Positions 30,461 through 40,100 of a stretch of DNA of 64,000 bases are shown piece by piece. Position numbers and translations under genes: made by a program. The stretch comes from CAIMWS01 sp964409245. Its GTDB lineage: Bacteria; Verrucomicrobiota; Verrucomicrobiia; Limisphaerales; UBA1319. How positions within the stretch are numbered: the stretch's first letter is position 1; each line of letters begins with the position of its first letter. The notes beneath the pieces are model-generated. The model worked only from the letters and a program-made list of their open reading frames with translations, did no database searches and was not told the origin of the DNA. Where the stretch lies: NCBI GenBank assembly GCA_964409245.1, contig CAYPCQ010000035.1, forward strand, positions 3,831 through 67,830, in the 5' to 3' direction.

Positions 30461-31459
30461 TTATTGCCGGGCCGCCCGCTCCCGGTTGAAACGGTGCCGG
30501 TATTGGTCGATGATTACCGCGGCGACGATCACCAGGCCGGTGATCAGGCGCTTCGTCTCATCTTTGGCGCCCACCGCCGCCAGGCCGGTGTTCAGCACCG
30601 CCATGATCAACACCCCAAAAAACGAGCTGACCACCGATCCGCGCCCCCCCATCAAACTGGTGCCGCCGATGACCACCGCCGCGATGGCATTGAGCTCAAA
30701 TCCAGTGCCGGCATTGGGGTTGGCGGATTGGAAGCGGGAGGTGTCAATGACGGCCGCCAGCGCCACCAGCACGCCGGTGATCGCGAACACCGCCACCTTC
30801 ACCGGCCGGGGATCGATGCCGGAAAGCCGGACGGCCTCCTCATTGGTGCCGATGGCGATCATATACCTTCCAAACACGGTCCGGGTGAGGACCAATTGCC
30901 CGGCGATCACGATGACCACCGCCAGGAGAAAGGGCAGCGACAGCCCCAGCACCGAGAGGCTGGCGATCGGTTCGATGGCGGAGCCAATGTATTGCGTCTG
31001 GGATTGGGTGAGCGCATGCGCTCCGCCCCGGGCTATTTCAAGCATGCCCAGGGTCACGATAAAGCTGGGCAAGCCAAACCGCACGGAAACCAGCCCGTTG
31101 AAAACGCCGCAGGCCAGCCCGGCCAGGCCAGCCAGCCCCACCGCTGGCAGGAGCGCGACCTTGTATTGCACCATGGCCACCCCCAATACCGCGCTGCACA
31201 AGCCAGCCACGGATCCCACCGAAAGATCGATGGCCGAGATGATCAGGATCAAAGTCATGCCGGTGGCAATGAGCACCGCCGCGGGGATCTGGTTGGCGAT
31301 GGTGTAAAAAGTGGTGGCGCTGAAGAAATGCCGGGTGAGCAGGCTGAATACGAGGACCAGCAGCCCCAGGGCCAGCAGCAAACCGAGGTATTCTCCCGCC
31401 ACGCGGCGCCAGTGGTAGCGCCCGGCTTCCCGGGCTGGTTGATTCGACGCTTCGCTCAT
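30461..31459 (-). CDS. rbsC: Ribose-type ABC transporter permease
   Basis: A 332-residue inner-membrane protein with 8-10 hydrophobic segments and family motifs such as GMTLILIISAIDLSVGSVAGL and ATGFELNAIAAVVIGGTSLMGGRG of the RbsC/XylH/AraH group. It forms the pore for sugar uptake driven by the neighbouring ATPase. The gene starts 8 bases after rbsA stops. The ribose assignment comes from the linked ribokinase. Confidence 0.9.
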   Translation of the reverse strand: MSEASNQPAREAGRYHWRRVAGEYLGLLLALGLLVLVFSLLTRHFFSATTFYTIANQIPAAVLIATGMTLILIISAIDLSVGSVAGLCSAVLGVAMVQYKVALLPAVGLAGLAGLACGVFNGLVSVRFGLPSFIVTLGMLEIARGGAHALTQSQTQYIGSAIEPIASLSVLGLSLPFLLAVVIVIAGQLVLTRTVFGRYMIAIGTNEEAVRLSGIDPRPVKVAVFAITGVLVALAAVIDTSRFQSANPNAGTGFELNAIAAVVIGGTSLMGGRGSVVSSFFGVLIMAVLNTGLAAVGAKDETKRLITGLVIVAAVIIDQYRHRFNRERAARQ

Positions 31460-31467
31460 TTTGATTT

Positions 31468-32973
31468 TCAGTTATACCCGCTCAAGGCCGCGGCCATGAT
31501 CCGGTCCTGGCTCCAATCCCCGCATTTGAAGGTGGCGGCCAGCCGCCCGGCGGACATCACTGCGATACGGTCGCACACCGCCAGCAGTTCCTTCAGGTCC
31601 GAGGAAACCATTACGATGGCCCTGCCCTGGCCTGCCAGTTGCGCGAGCAGTTCGTAGATTTCAAATTTGGCGCCCACATCGATCCCCCGGGTGGGCTCGT
31701 CGAACAGCAGCACATCGCAATCCCGGCGGAGCCACTTGGCGATCACCACTTTTTGCTGGTTGCCGCCGCTGAGTTCAACCGCTTGCTGTTCGGCCGAATG
31801 GCACTTCACACCCAGGTTCCGGATCCATTCGCCGGCGGCCAGATTTTCAGCTTGGGAGCGGATCCAACCCCCAAAGCCGCTGACCTGCGGCAGGCTGGGC
31901 AGGCTGATATTGCACCGGATGGCCAGTGGCAGCAGTATGCCCTGCTCCTTGCGGTCTTCCGTCAGCAGCGCAATGCCTTGCCGCACCGCATCCCGCGGGG
32001 AATGGATCCGCGCCGGGGTGGGGGAGTCGTGCAGAAAGATATCGCCAGCGTCCCTGGGATCGGCGCCAAAGATGGCCCGCAAGGTTTCTGTGCGCCCCGA
32101 ACCCATCAGGCCCGCGAAGCCGAGGATTTCCCCCGCCCTCACCTCGAAGCTCACTTGTTCGATCCACGGCCGCCGGGTCAATCCTTCGACCCGCAGCCGG
32201 ACCGGGCCGGCGGCGGTGGTGGGGCGCGAGGTGATTTCCGGAAGTTCCCGGCCGACCATGAGGCGCACAATTTCGTTCAGGCTGATTTCCCGGGCGGGCT
32301 GGGTGGCCACCACCTTGCCGTCGCGCAGGATGGTGATGCGGTCGGCGATGCGCTGGATTTCCTCCATGCGATGGGAGATGTAAATAATGCCCACGCCCAA
32401 GGCTTTCAGGCGCGCGATCTGGGTGAAGAGCAGCTCGATTTCCGTGCTGGTCAGCGCGGCGGTTGGCTCATCCAGGATCAATATCCGGCAGCGGCGGGAG
32501 AGGCCTGCAGCGATTTCGATCAACTGCCGCTGGCCGATGCCCAGAGTGTTTATGAGGCGCTGGGGATCCAGGCCGCTCAAGCCCACCTGCGCCATCGCCG
32601 CGCGGGCCTGGTTGTTCAGCTTTCGATAATCGATCCAGCCCAGCCGGTTGGGCAGTTGGTCAATGAAGATGCTTTCCGCCACCGTCAGGGTTCCCACCAG
32701 GTTCAATTCCTGCAGCACCATCCGGACGCCGAGGTGTTCGGCCTCCGCTTTGCTGCGCGGCGCATAGGGCGTCCCGTACACCTCCATGCGTCCCCGGTCC
32801 GGTTTCACCAGGCCCGCGATGATGCGGGACAACGTGCTTTTGCCGGCGCCATTCTCGCCCACCAGGGCATGCACTTCGCCCGCCCGCAAATCCAGTCTGA
32901 CATCCTCCAGCACCACCGAGGAATACGACTTCCAAAGGCCGGTTGCGGTCAGGATTGTTCCCGGTTGGGGCAT
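31468..32973 (-). CDS. rbsA: Ribose-type ABC transporter ATP-binding protein (two ATPase domains)
   Basis: A 501-residue protein with two ABC domains. The first has Walker A GENGAGKSTL, signature LGIGQRQLIEIA and Walker B ILILDEPTAAL. The second has a degenerate Walker A (GLMGSGRTE) and signature LSGGNQQKVVIAKWL with VLLFDEPTRGID, the normal asymmetry of RbsA/MglA-type sugar importers. It energises uptake through RbsC. It starts 21 bases after the rbsB stop. Confidence 0.93.
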   Translation of the reverse strand: MPQPGTILTATGLWKSYSSVVLEDVRLDLRAGEVHALVGENGAGKSTLSRIIAGLVKPDRGRMEVYGTPYAPRSKAEAEHLGVRMVLQELNLVGTLTVAESIFIDQLPNRLGWIDYRKLNNQARAAMAQVGLSGLDPQRLINTLGIGQRQLIEIAAGLSRRCRILILDEPTAALTSTEIELLFTQIARLKALGVGIIYISHRMEEIQRIADRITILRDGKVVATQPAREISLNEIVRLMVGRELPEITSRPTTAAGPVRLRVEGLTRRPWIEQVSFEVRAGEILGFAGLMGSGRTETLRAIFGADPRDAGDIFLHDSPTPARIHSPRDAVRQGIALLTEDRKEQGILLPLAIRCNISLPSLPQVSGFGGWIRSQAENLAAGEWIRNLGVKCHSAEQQAVELSGGNQQKVVIAKWLRRDCDVLLFDEPTRGIDVGAKFEIYELLAQLAGQGRAIVMVSSDLKELLAVCDRIAVMSAGRLAATFKCGDWSQDRIMAAALSGYN

Positions 32974-32994
32974 GGGGCTGGGAACGCGGCCGGC

Positions 32995-33960
32995 CTATTT
33001 CTTGGTGATCAGGTCCACCGGGGTCTCGCGGTCGTCCGGGGTCGTCTTTTTCTGGAGCATCTCCAAAGCATATTCGATCCCGAACACGGCGAGTTGATCG
33101 CCATGCTGGTCGGCAGTGGCCAGCAGCTTTCCTTCCTGCAGCAGTTGCTGGGCCGCCGAGATGTTGTCGAAGCCGGCCACCAGCACCTGGCCCTGCTTGC
33201 CGGCCGCGCGGAGGGCTGCATCGGCGCCCAGCGCCATGCTGTCGTTGGCGCAGAGGATGGCTTTGATCTCCGGATGCTCCGTGACCAGGGCCGACACAAC
33301 CTGGCTGGCCTTGTCGGTTTCCCAGTAAGCCGATTGGGAACTGACGATTTTCAGGCCGGCTGCTTTCATGGCGTCTTCAAAACCTGATTTGCGCTGGACC
33401 CCGTTGAAGGCGTTGGGGGCCCCTTCCAGTATGGCCACCGCGTCGCCGGACTTGAGCTTTTGAGCCACGCAATCGCCCACTTTCCGGGCCCCTTTGCGAT
33501 TGTCTGGCCCTACGAAGGGGAATTTCACCTGCTTGTCGGCCAGCACTCCCGCATCGAGTTTATTGTCGATGTTCACCACGACGATCCCCGCGTCCTGCGC
33601 CTTTTTGCAGACCGTCACCAGGGACTTGGAATCGGTTGGGGCAATCACGATGGCATTGACTTTTTGGGCGATCATCTGCTCCACGAGTTCTATTTGCCTG
33701 GCTACGTCCTGCTCGTCCTTGATGCCGTTGGCCAGCAATTCATACTCGCTGGCATGGGCCGCCTGGTGTTTTTTTGCCCCGATTTCCATGGTCAGGAAGA
33801 ATTCATTGGCCAGTGATTTCATCACCAGTGCGACGCGCGGTTTGCCCGTTGTGGGCGGGGACGAAGGGGAGGATGTGGGCGGAGCACAGCTCGATAATAA
33901 CCAGGCAAACCCGAGGCTGGCGGCCATCGCGCTCCAGGCGGACAGTCTGTTATGTTTCAT
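32995..33960 (-). CDS. rbsB: Ribose-type substrate-binding lipoprotein
   Basis: A 321-residue periplasmic binding protein of the type I (LacI/RbsB) fold. ATG 33960 starts a lipoprotein signal with lipobox LLSSC, so it should be membrane-anchored rather than free, followed by a Ser/Pro-rich linker. Conserved features include VALVMKSLANEFFLTM, APTDSKSLV, VVVNIDNKLD, FVGPDNRKGA and CANDSMALGA. It captures the sugar for RbsAC. It lies 41 bases downstream of the ADP-ribosylglycohydrolase. Confidence 0.9.
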   Translation of the reverse strand: MKHNRLSAWSAMAASLGFAWLLSSCAPPTSSPSSPPTTGKPRVALVMKSLANEFFLTMEIGAKKHQAAHASEYELLANGIKDEQDVARQIELVEQMIAQKVNAIVIAPTDSKSLVTVCKKAQDAGIVVVNIDNKLDAGVLADKQVKFPFVGPDNRKGARKVGDCVAQKLKSGDAVAILEGAPNAFNGVQRKSGFEDAMKAAGLKIVSSQSAYWETDKASQVVSALVTEHPEIKAILCANDSMALGADAALRAAGKQGQVLVAGFDNISAAQQLLQEGKLLATADQHGDQLAVFGIEYALEMLQKKTTPDDRETPVDLITKK

Positions 33961-34001
33961 AATTAAACGTGGCACGATGTAAGTTTAAGGCTTTTGCCGG
34001 C

Positions 34002-35588
34002 TTATTTCGCGGCTTGGTAAATGATGGCTTGGTGGATGGCCACGCGTTTTCCACCCGAACGTGCATCCGCCTTGTCCAGCGTCACCAGGCGCACCGAGTG
34101 CCGCCCCGGCTTGAGCCCATAGCAGTTCCAAAGGACGTTGTCGTTCGTTCGCTCCGGGACAAAGGCGTCCAGCAGGAACTCTTGTTTCTTGCCGTCCACG
34201 TAAACCAGCGCCTGGCCGCCCTTCTGATCCATGCTGCCCAGGATGGCCACCGCCACCCCGTCGAAGTCCAAAACCGCCTCGCCGCCTGCTCCCTCCATTA
34301 ATTTGGTGGCCTGGTTCTCTTTCCAGGGGCCGGTCCAGGTCCAAGCCTTGTCGGTGGCGTTGACCCTGCGAACTGGGATGCCAGGCGACCATTGCTCCAG
34401 TTTGGGGGCTTTGGCCGTTTGCTCCGGAATGGTTGCCTCGGTGGCCGTGAACCGCCCGCCCGCCATTTCAATCACCTTCAATGCCCGGGCCTCGGTCGAT
34501 TTCACAATGTCGTTGAAGGAGTATTCGGTGTAGTCGAACTTCCGGTTCTCCAGTTGTGGGAAGAAACTTTTGTATTCCGGCGATATCCGGTTGAAGCCCA
34601 GCACCACCCCTAAAATGCCTGCGGCGCTGGAGGGATTGCAGTCCGAATCCTGGCCGCAGCGGGTGGCAATCTCCATGGTTTTGGCCAGATTCCCTTTGCC
34701 GTAAAGCAAACCGAACGCAATGTAGGCCCCGTTCAGTTTGGCATCGATGTTGAAGGGGGTTAGCGCGCCGTCCGGGCAGGCATCGTTCTTATCCCATTTG
34801 TCTTCGACCATCTGCCAGACCTTTTGCCAATCGTCCGGATTTTTTGCTGACCAATCGAGCAGGTCGCGGATCAGCAAACCGTATTCGCTTTTGGCCGGTA
34901 TGCAGGCCAGCCCTGCCTCCACGATTTTCCGCGGATCACTCTCGAAAAACGCCGCGCTGTACATCCCGCAGCCGAACATGCCGCCGTAGAGGCCGTCCCC
35001 GTAATTCATAACCCGGCCCACCCGGTCGCAGTACAGGTTGGAAGCTCGCGGCAACCCGGGGCACATCAAGCCGATGAAGTCCGCCTCGATCTGGAAATCG
35101 ATATCGTTGGCGTGGAAATTATATTTCGGGTGCCCGGACCACGGGGCATCGATGCCCTGATTCAAGGCCTTGCGGGCGCCCGCATTGGCGTGCCAAAGCC
35201 CGTATTTGGAATCCCGGAAGGCCCGGCCGTAATCCTTGCTGGTGGCGTTTAATCCCAGTTTGTCCATGACCGCCGCGAACGTCATTTCCACATACAGGTC
35301 GTCCTGGTGGATGGAATTCTCCACCATTTCCGGTTTCCATGGCAAAGCCATGTCCAGGATTTTGCCTTGGGCCCGGAACTCGGAGGCCGCCCCGAAAGAG
35401 ACGCCAATCATCTGGCCGGCCCAGCCGCCACGGATCTTATCCAGCAAAACCGCCCGGCTGATTTGCCGGGCTTCGGATTTGGCCACCGCCGGGGTTTGGG
35501 ATTCCGCAGCCAGCATGGCTGCCAGGCCCGCCAGCAAGGTGGGCAGGCAGGTCAGATGAGGTATGGTATTGGGATGTTTCGGTTTCAT
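34002..35588 (-). CDS. Secreted ADP-ribosylglycohydrolase-family protein
   Basis: A 528-residue exported protein (signal peptide around TCLPTLLAGLAAMLAAES). Residues ~45-400 are the all-alpha ADP-ribosylglycohydrolase fold: DKIRGGWAGQMIGVSFGA, the first metal site IHQDDLYVEMTF, and the second metal site CGQDSDCNPSSAAGILG. Both carry the Asp residues that bind the two Mg ions in characterised members, which remove ADP-ribose from proteins or split related N- or O-ribosides. The last ~120 residues are a small beta-domain (DGVAVAILGSMDQKGGQALVYVDG) of the kind that binds carbohydrate. It is the first gene of the operon with the ribose transporter and ribokinase, which suggests that it releases ribose or ribosides outside the cytoplasm. 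Confidence 0.85.
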   Translation of the reverse strand: MKPKHPNTIPHLTCLPTLLAGLAAMLAAESQTPAVAKSEARQISRAVLLDKIRGGWAGQMIGVSFGAASEFRAQGKILDMALPWKPEMVENSIHQDDLYVEMTFAAVMDKLGLNATSKDYGRAFRDSKYGLWHANAGARKALNQGIDAPWSGHPKYNFHANDIDFQIEADFIGLMCPGLPRASNLYCDRVGRVMNYGDGLYGGMFGCGMYSAAFFESDPRKIVEAGLACIPAKSEYGLLIRDLLDWSAKNPDDWQKVWQMVEDKWDKNDACPDGALTPFNIDAKLNGAYIAFGLLYGKGNLAKTMEIATRCGQDSDCNPSSAAGILGVVLGFNRISPEYKSFFPQLENRKFDYTEYSFNDIVKSTEARALKVIEMAGGRFTATEATIPEQTAKAPKLEQWSPGIPVRRVNATDKAWTWTGPWKENQATKLMEGAGGEAVLDFDGVAVAILGSMDQKGGQALVYVDGKKQEFLLDAFVPERTNDNVLWNCYGLKPGRHSVRLVTLDKADARSGGKRVAIHQAIIYQAAK

Positions 35589-36008
35589 GGATTGGATTCA
35601 GTTGCTTTCGGTTAAAACTGCGGAAATTGGTCTGCCGCCGGCATCGCCCCTGGTCGGCCGGCCGTTGTCAATGGCGGTTGAGCCGAGTCCCTGCATTTGG
35701 CCGGGGCGAAAGCGCAGCCGTCCCGGGTGGACGACACGATTCGAGTCTCAAGCAAATAGGCCGCACCGTCCGCTCCTGACGGGCGGCAAACCTTTTAAGT
35801 TCATCATGCGCTTGGGATTCCATTCTGAGGGCGAATCTAATCATTTGCGGCCCAGGTGTCAAACAGGTTGAGGCCCGGTTTCGACTCCTCGACTCCTGGA
35901 AAACTGGCTTGCCCAAGCCGCAATGGAGGTTGACATAGCTTGCGTCTTTTAAGGAAATACGCAGCGGATGGTGGCCCATTATGGTCGTCGGCCCCTCCCC
36001 TATAAAAA
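35589..36008. other. Divergent intergenic region, helicase / ADP-ribosylglycohydrolase
   Basis: About 420 bases without a convincing gene. It must hold promoters for both the minus-strand rbs-type operon and the helicase gene. I could not identify a clear -35/-10 pair, operator or RNA structure. Confidence 0.5.
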
Positions 36009-39000
36009 ATGCAGCAAAAAAAGTCCATTTGGATGGAAGGTTTCAACCAGGCGATGGTGAGTGCCGGGCGCAAGTTGGCCAGCCACAGCCGAATCCTGGA
36101 ATGGGGAATTGAGGAGGAAAGTTCAAGCGTTTATGCGGAAGTGGATGATTCCTGGGATGTGGTGGAGCTGGAAATCAATATCAACCGGACCGAAAACGGC
36201 AAACCCTTGCTCGCTGGTGATTGTTCCTGCGATGCCCATGCTTTTTGCATGCATTGGGCGGCGGCGCTCATCCATGCCACAAAATATAATCCGGATTTGT
36301 TCGCCGGCTTGGAAACCGATGGCAAAGGAAACCTGGCCCGGGCGGAAGCGGTTTTGCCCAAGGATTTTCAATCCTGGTTTGTCAGATTGCGGGGAGCCAG
36401 CCAGCCAGCAAACCCGCCCCAGGGTGGCGAAAATGCTGAAAAACCCAGCCGCATTTTTTACCTCCTGAAACTAAAATCCACCGAGGATGGCCCTCATCTT
36501 TACGTCTCTTTGGTGCAAATGCGCCGCTTGCCCAAGGGCGGATTTGGAAATCCCACCGTGGTGGTCATACCCACCTTTCTGAATAATAAGCCAGCCTATG
36601 CGGAGGCTTCAGATTTTGCGCTGGCCAGGCTGATCAAGGCCCACAGCTTGGGCATTTCCCAGTTCGATTTGCAGGCGGAGGTGGACATTGCTGATGACAG
36701 CCTGTCGGATCTCCTGCCGCGGTTGGTTAAAACCGGCCGCTGCCACTGGGAGACTCCCTTGAATCCGGCTTTGTCCCGCGGGGCTGATCGGCAAGGGGAA
36801 CCCGAATGGAAAATCGATGGCGCTGGTTTGCAATACGCGGCTTGGAACACCCAGCCGGCCGTGTCGCACATATTGCCGGGTGATCCCCTCTGGTATGTGG
36901 ACACTGCGGATTGGAGTTGTGGCGTCCTGCACACCAGCATGGCTAACGAGGTTGCCCGGGCGTGGCTGGGGGCGCCACGGATGCACCCCACGGAGATCGA
37001 GCAGTTCCGGGATATTCTGCAGCCTGTTCTGGAGCGCAGCCACCTGCCGGCCCCGAAGCCGGTGCGGGTTGAGGCCGTGGCGGACGGTTTGCTTCGCCCT
37101 TGCTTGAAATTCCAGCAATCCCAATTCCAATGGTGGGAATTCAGCAACTCCGTGCGCCAATCATCGCCTGACGGGCTGCCGGTAAACCTCGCCCGGTTGA
37201 GCTTCGATTACGATGGGATCCGATTAGCTCCGGACGATGAGCGCAAAGTGATCGAGGTGTTCAAAGAGGGTGTCGTTTGCCGCATCAAGCGCAATTTTGA
37301 AGGTGAAGGACAGGTCCGGAAGCGTTTGGAGGATTTGGGGTTTGAGCCAGCTCAGAACTCCCTGAGCGGGGCGGCAGCGGAGCGTGTGAAAAACTTCTGG
37401 CTGCGCCGCAAAGACGATCTGGGGGACTGGCTTCGCTTTTCCCAGCAGGATCTGCCCAAAATCCGCCAGGATGGGTGGATCGTGGAGTATGGCCCCGGTT
37501 TCAGCTTTAATTTCGCCATCGCCGAGGAATGGTATGCCGAAACCGTCACCGAGACGGATGATCCTTGGTTTGGCTTTGAATTGGGGGTGATCGTCGATGG
37601 CAGGCGCATCAACCTGCTCCCCATCCTGATTGAAATCCTCCAGGCCAAAACCGACTGGGCCGAGCCTTCCAAACTGGCCAAGACGCCCCCCGGCGCCTTG
37701 CTGCCGGTGAAATTGGAGGATGGCCGGACTTTCCCGTTTCCGGCGGGCCGATTGCGTACAATTCAGCAGGCCTTGACCGAGCTTTATGATCCCAAAGCCC
37801 TGGATGACCAGGGGCGCCTGCCTTTGGCCAAATTGCGCGTGGCGGAGCTGGCGGCCTTGGGTGATGCGGAGCATTGGCAATGGCGGGGTGGGGATGTCTT
37901 TAAGGCGCTTGGCGGAAAAATCCGGGATTTCCAGGGCATCAAGGAAGTGTTGCCACCGCCAAACTTCAAAGCCCAATTGCGGCCCTATCAGCAGCAGGGG
38001 CTTAGCTGGCTGCAATTCCTGGCTGAATATGAGCTGGCGGGCATCCTGGCCGACGACATGGGCCTGGGGAAAACCGTCATGGCGCTGGCCCATATCCTTT
38101 TGGAAAAACAGGCCAGACGCCTGGACCGCCCCTGCCTGGTGGTGGCTCCCACCAGCTTGCTCAATAATTGGCTCCAGGAAGCCGAACGCTTTGCCCCGGA
38201 GCTGAAGGTTTTGTTGTTGCACGGGCAGGACCGCAAGGAGCACTTCGAGAACATCAACCAGCATGATTTGGTCTGCACCAGTTATCCGCTGCTGGCGCGG
38301 GATGGTGAAATCCTCCTGCGCTACGAATACCATCTGGTCATCCTGGATGAAGCCCAGTTCATAAAAAACGCCAAAACCCAATATGCCCAGGTGGCCTGCC
38401 AGCTCAAAGCACGGCTCCGCTTGTGCATGACCGGCACCCCGATGGAGAACAACCTGGGCGAGTTATGGTCTTTGTTCAATTTCTTGGTTCCGGGCTACCT
38501 CGGGGACGAGCCTCGTTTCCGTTTCCTCTTCCGGACCCCCATCGAAAAGGCGAAAAATGAGGAGCGGCGCCAGATCCTGGCCCGGCGGATCGCTCCCTTC
38601 CTTTTGCGCCGGCGCAAATCCGAGGTGTTGCAGGAGTTGCCACCCAAGACCGAGATCATCCAAAAGGTGGAGCTGGATGGCGCTCAAAGGGATCTTTATG
38701 AGAGCATCCGGCTCGCCATGCATCAGCGCGTGCAGTCTGAAGTCAGTGACAAGGGGTTGGCGCGCTCCCACATTGTCATCCTGGATGCCTTGTTGAAATT
38801 GCGCCAGGTTTGCTGCGATCCCCGCTTGCTCTCCCTGGAGGCGGCCCGCGAGGTGAAGGAGTCCGCCAAAATGGAGCTATTGCTGGATCTGCTCCCGGAA
38901 ATGGTCGACGAAGGACGCCGGATACTCCTGTTTTCCCAATTCACCAGCATGCTGGCCTTGATCGAATCCGAGCTATCCTCCCGCCAGATCGGCTTTGTGA

Positions 39001-39383
39001 AACTGACCGGGGATACGCTCGACCGCAAAACTCCCGTTGAGCAATTTCAAGCCGGTGAAGTCCCATTGTTCCTGATCAGCCTCAAGGCGGGGGGCTTTGG
39101 CCTGAATCTGACTGCCGCCGATACCGTCATCCACTATGACCCATGGTGGAATCCGGCGGTGGAGGACCAGGCTTCCGACCGTGCGCACCGCATTGGCCAG
39201 GATAAGAAAGTGTTTATCTACAAGCTGGTTACCCAGGGAACGGTGGAGGAGAAAATCGTCGCCATGCAGGGCCGCAAGCGGGCCTTGGTTGAGGGATTGC
39301 TGAATGAGGAACGCCGCGAAAACCTCCAGCTGACCGCCGCTGATTTGGAAGTGTTGTTCTCGCCGCTGACCGCCATTTCTTGA
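36009..39383 (+). CDS. SWIM zinc-finger SNF2-family DNA-dependent ATPase/helicase
   Basis: A 1,124-residue protein. Residues ~70-90 form a SWIM zinc finger (CSCDAHAFCMHW, CxCx(n)CxH). A ~550-residue middle region of unknown fold follows, then the SNF2 motor: motif I DDMGLGKTVMAL (~680), motif II DEAQFIKN (~779), motif III GTPMENNLGELWSL, and the C-terminal lobe with LLFSQFTSM, ISLKAGGFGLNLTAADTV and SDRAHRIGQDKK. Bacterial members of this SWIM-SNF2 type are widespread and thought to remodel protein-DNA complexes. No restriction or defence genes are adjacent. The gene stands alone with its own upstream region. Confidence 0.92.
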   Translation: MQQKKSIWMEGFNQAMVSAGRKLASHSRILEWGIEEESSSVYAEVDDSWDVVELEININRTENGKPLLAGDCSCDAHAFCMHWAAALIHATKYNPDLFAGLETDGKGNLARAEAVLPKDFQSWFVRLRGASQPANPPQGGENAEKPSRIFYLLKLKSTEDGPHLYVSLVQMRRLPKGGFGNPTVVVIPTFLNNKPAYAEASDFALARLIKAHSLGISQFDLQAEVDIADDSLSDLLPRLVKTGRCHWETPLNPALSRGADRQGEPEWKIDGAGLQYAAWNTQPAVSHILPGDPLWYVDTADWSCGVLHTSMANEVARAWLGAPRMHPTEIEQFRDILQPVLERSHLPAPKPVRVEAVADGLLRPCLKFQQSQFQWWEFSNSVRQSSPDGLPVNLARLSFDYDGIRLAPDDERKVIEVFKEGVVCRIKRNFEGEGQVRKRLEDLGFEPAQNSLSGAAAERVKNFWLRRKDDLGDWLRFSQQDLPKIRQDGWIVEYGPGFSFNFAIAEEWYAETVTETDDPWFGFELGVIVDGRRINLLPILIEILQAKTDWAEPSKLAKTPPGALLPVKLEDGRTFPFPAGRLRTIQQALTELYDPKALDDQGRLPLAKLRVAELAALGDAEHWQWRGGDVFKALGGKIRDFQGIKEVLPPPNFKAQLRPYQQQGLSWLQFLAEYELAGILADDMGLGKTVMALAHILLEKQARRLDRPCLVVAPTSLLNNWLQEAERFAPELKVLLLHGQDRKEHFENINQHDLVCTSYPLLARDGEILLRYEYHLVILDEAQFIKNAKTQYAQVACQLKARLRLCMTGTPMENNLGELWSLFNFLVPGYLGDEPRFRFLFRTPIEKAKNEERRQILARRIAPFLLRRRKSEVLQELPPKTEIIQKVELDGAQRDLYESIRLAMHQRVQSEVSDKGLARSHIVILDALLKLRQVCCDPRLLSLEAAREVKESAKMELLLDLLPEMVDEGRRILLFSQFTSMLALIESELSSRQIGFVKLTGDTLDRKTPVEQFQAGEVPLFLISLKAGGFGLNLTAADTVIHYDPWWNPAVEDQASDRAHRIGQDKKVFIYKLVTQGTVEEKIVAMQGRKRALVEGLLNEERRENLQLTAADLEVLFSPLTAIS

Positions 39384-39605
39384 GGCCGCCAGTCGTCAGT
39401 TTTTTGGCCCTGGCTCGAAATTAACGCGCCGTTACGGGGTTCTTGGGAAAGCACTGCCAATTCCCAACGGCTGTAACCAAAGCAATCATGGACGAACCTC
39501 TTCCTTGTTAAAACGCAGCCATTCGGCACCCCCGTCTTCGGATTATCAGGGGCTTTCTTTTCGCTTGCCTCAGCCCCGGTTCCCGGGGAATTAATTCTCC
39601 TGAAT

Positions 39606-40037
39606 ATGGGACGGAAGAAGAAAGCTCCAGCAATTCCGCGCCGGCTTCGGCTGCGATGGCCTGCCCGGCGGCAGTCCGCTGTGGCGTGGCTGGAGACCCA
39701 ACAGGGCCGCACTGCCTCCCAGATTGGGCGCTCCTGCCGCCGCCACTATGGCACGGATTGGCCGACGGCCATCCGGGAATTGTCGCAGCTGGGCATCAGG
39801 TTTGACGCTGATTGGATCGCCAGCTTGACCAGCAGCCTGCAGGGGAATTCCCGCGCGCGGGCCGCGCAGAAGGCCGAAAAACAAAGGTTGCGCCAGCCCG
39901 CTGGGGACGGGGATTCGGACGCAAATTTTGCCTATATCGCGGGTTACACCTCCAATGGCTTTGCCTTCGGCGTGACCTGGGAGGAATGGCGCCGGATGGA
40001 ATCCGATGAGACGCCTGATCCTGAGGCTCCTTTTTAG
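39606..40037 (+). CDS. Conserved hypothetical protein with GYTSxGxxxGVTWEE motif
   Basis: A 143-residue protein. The first ~20 residues are strongly basic (GRKKKAPAIPRRLRLRW), suggesting nucleic-acid contact. The C-terminal YIAGYTSNGFAFGVTWEEW resembles a motif I remember from uncharacterised small proteins in several bacterial phyla. It lies ~220 bases after the helicase stop on the same strand. No function can be assigned. Confidence 0.6.
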   Translation: MGRKKKAPAIPRRLRLRWPARRQSAVAWLETQQGRTASQIGRSCRRHYGTDWPTAIRELSQLGIRFDADWIASLTSSLQGNSRARAAQKAEKQRLRQPAGDGDSDANFAYIAGYTSNGFAFGVTWEEWRRMESDETPDPEAPF

Positions 40038-40100
40038 CCATTAGCCACCGGCCAAATAGTGTAATAGTGCTTTGGCCGGCTGAGGTTTGACTCCGGCTGG

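Noticed and set aside
36009..39383. Defence-island helicase
   Set aside because: SWIM-SNF2 proteins occur in some defence systems, but no nuclease, methylase or other defence partner flanks this gene.
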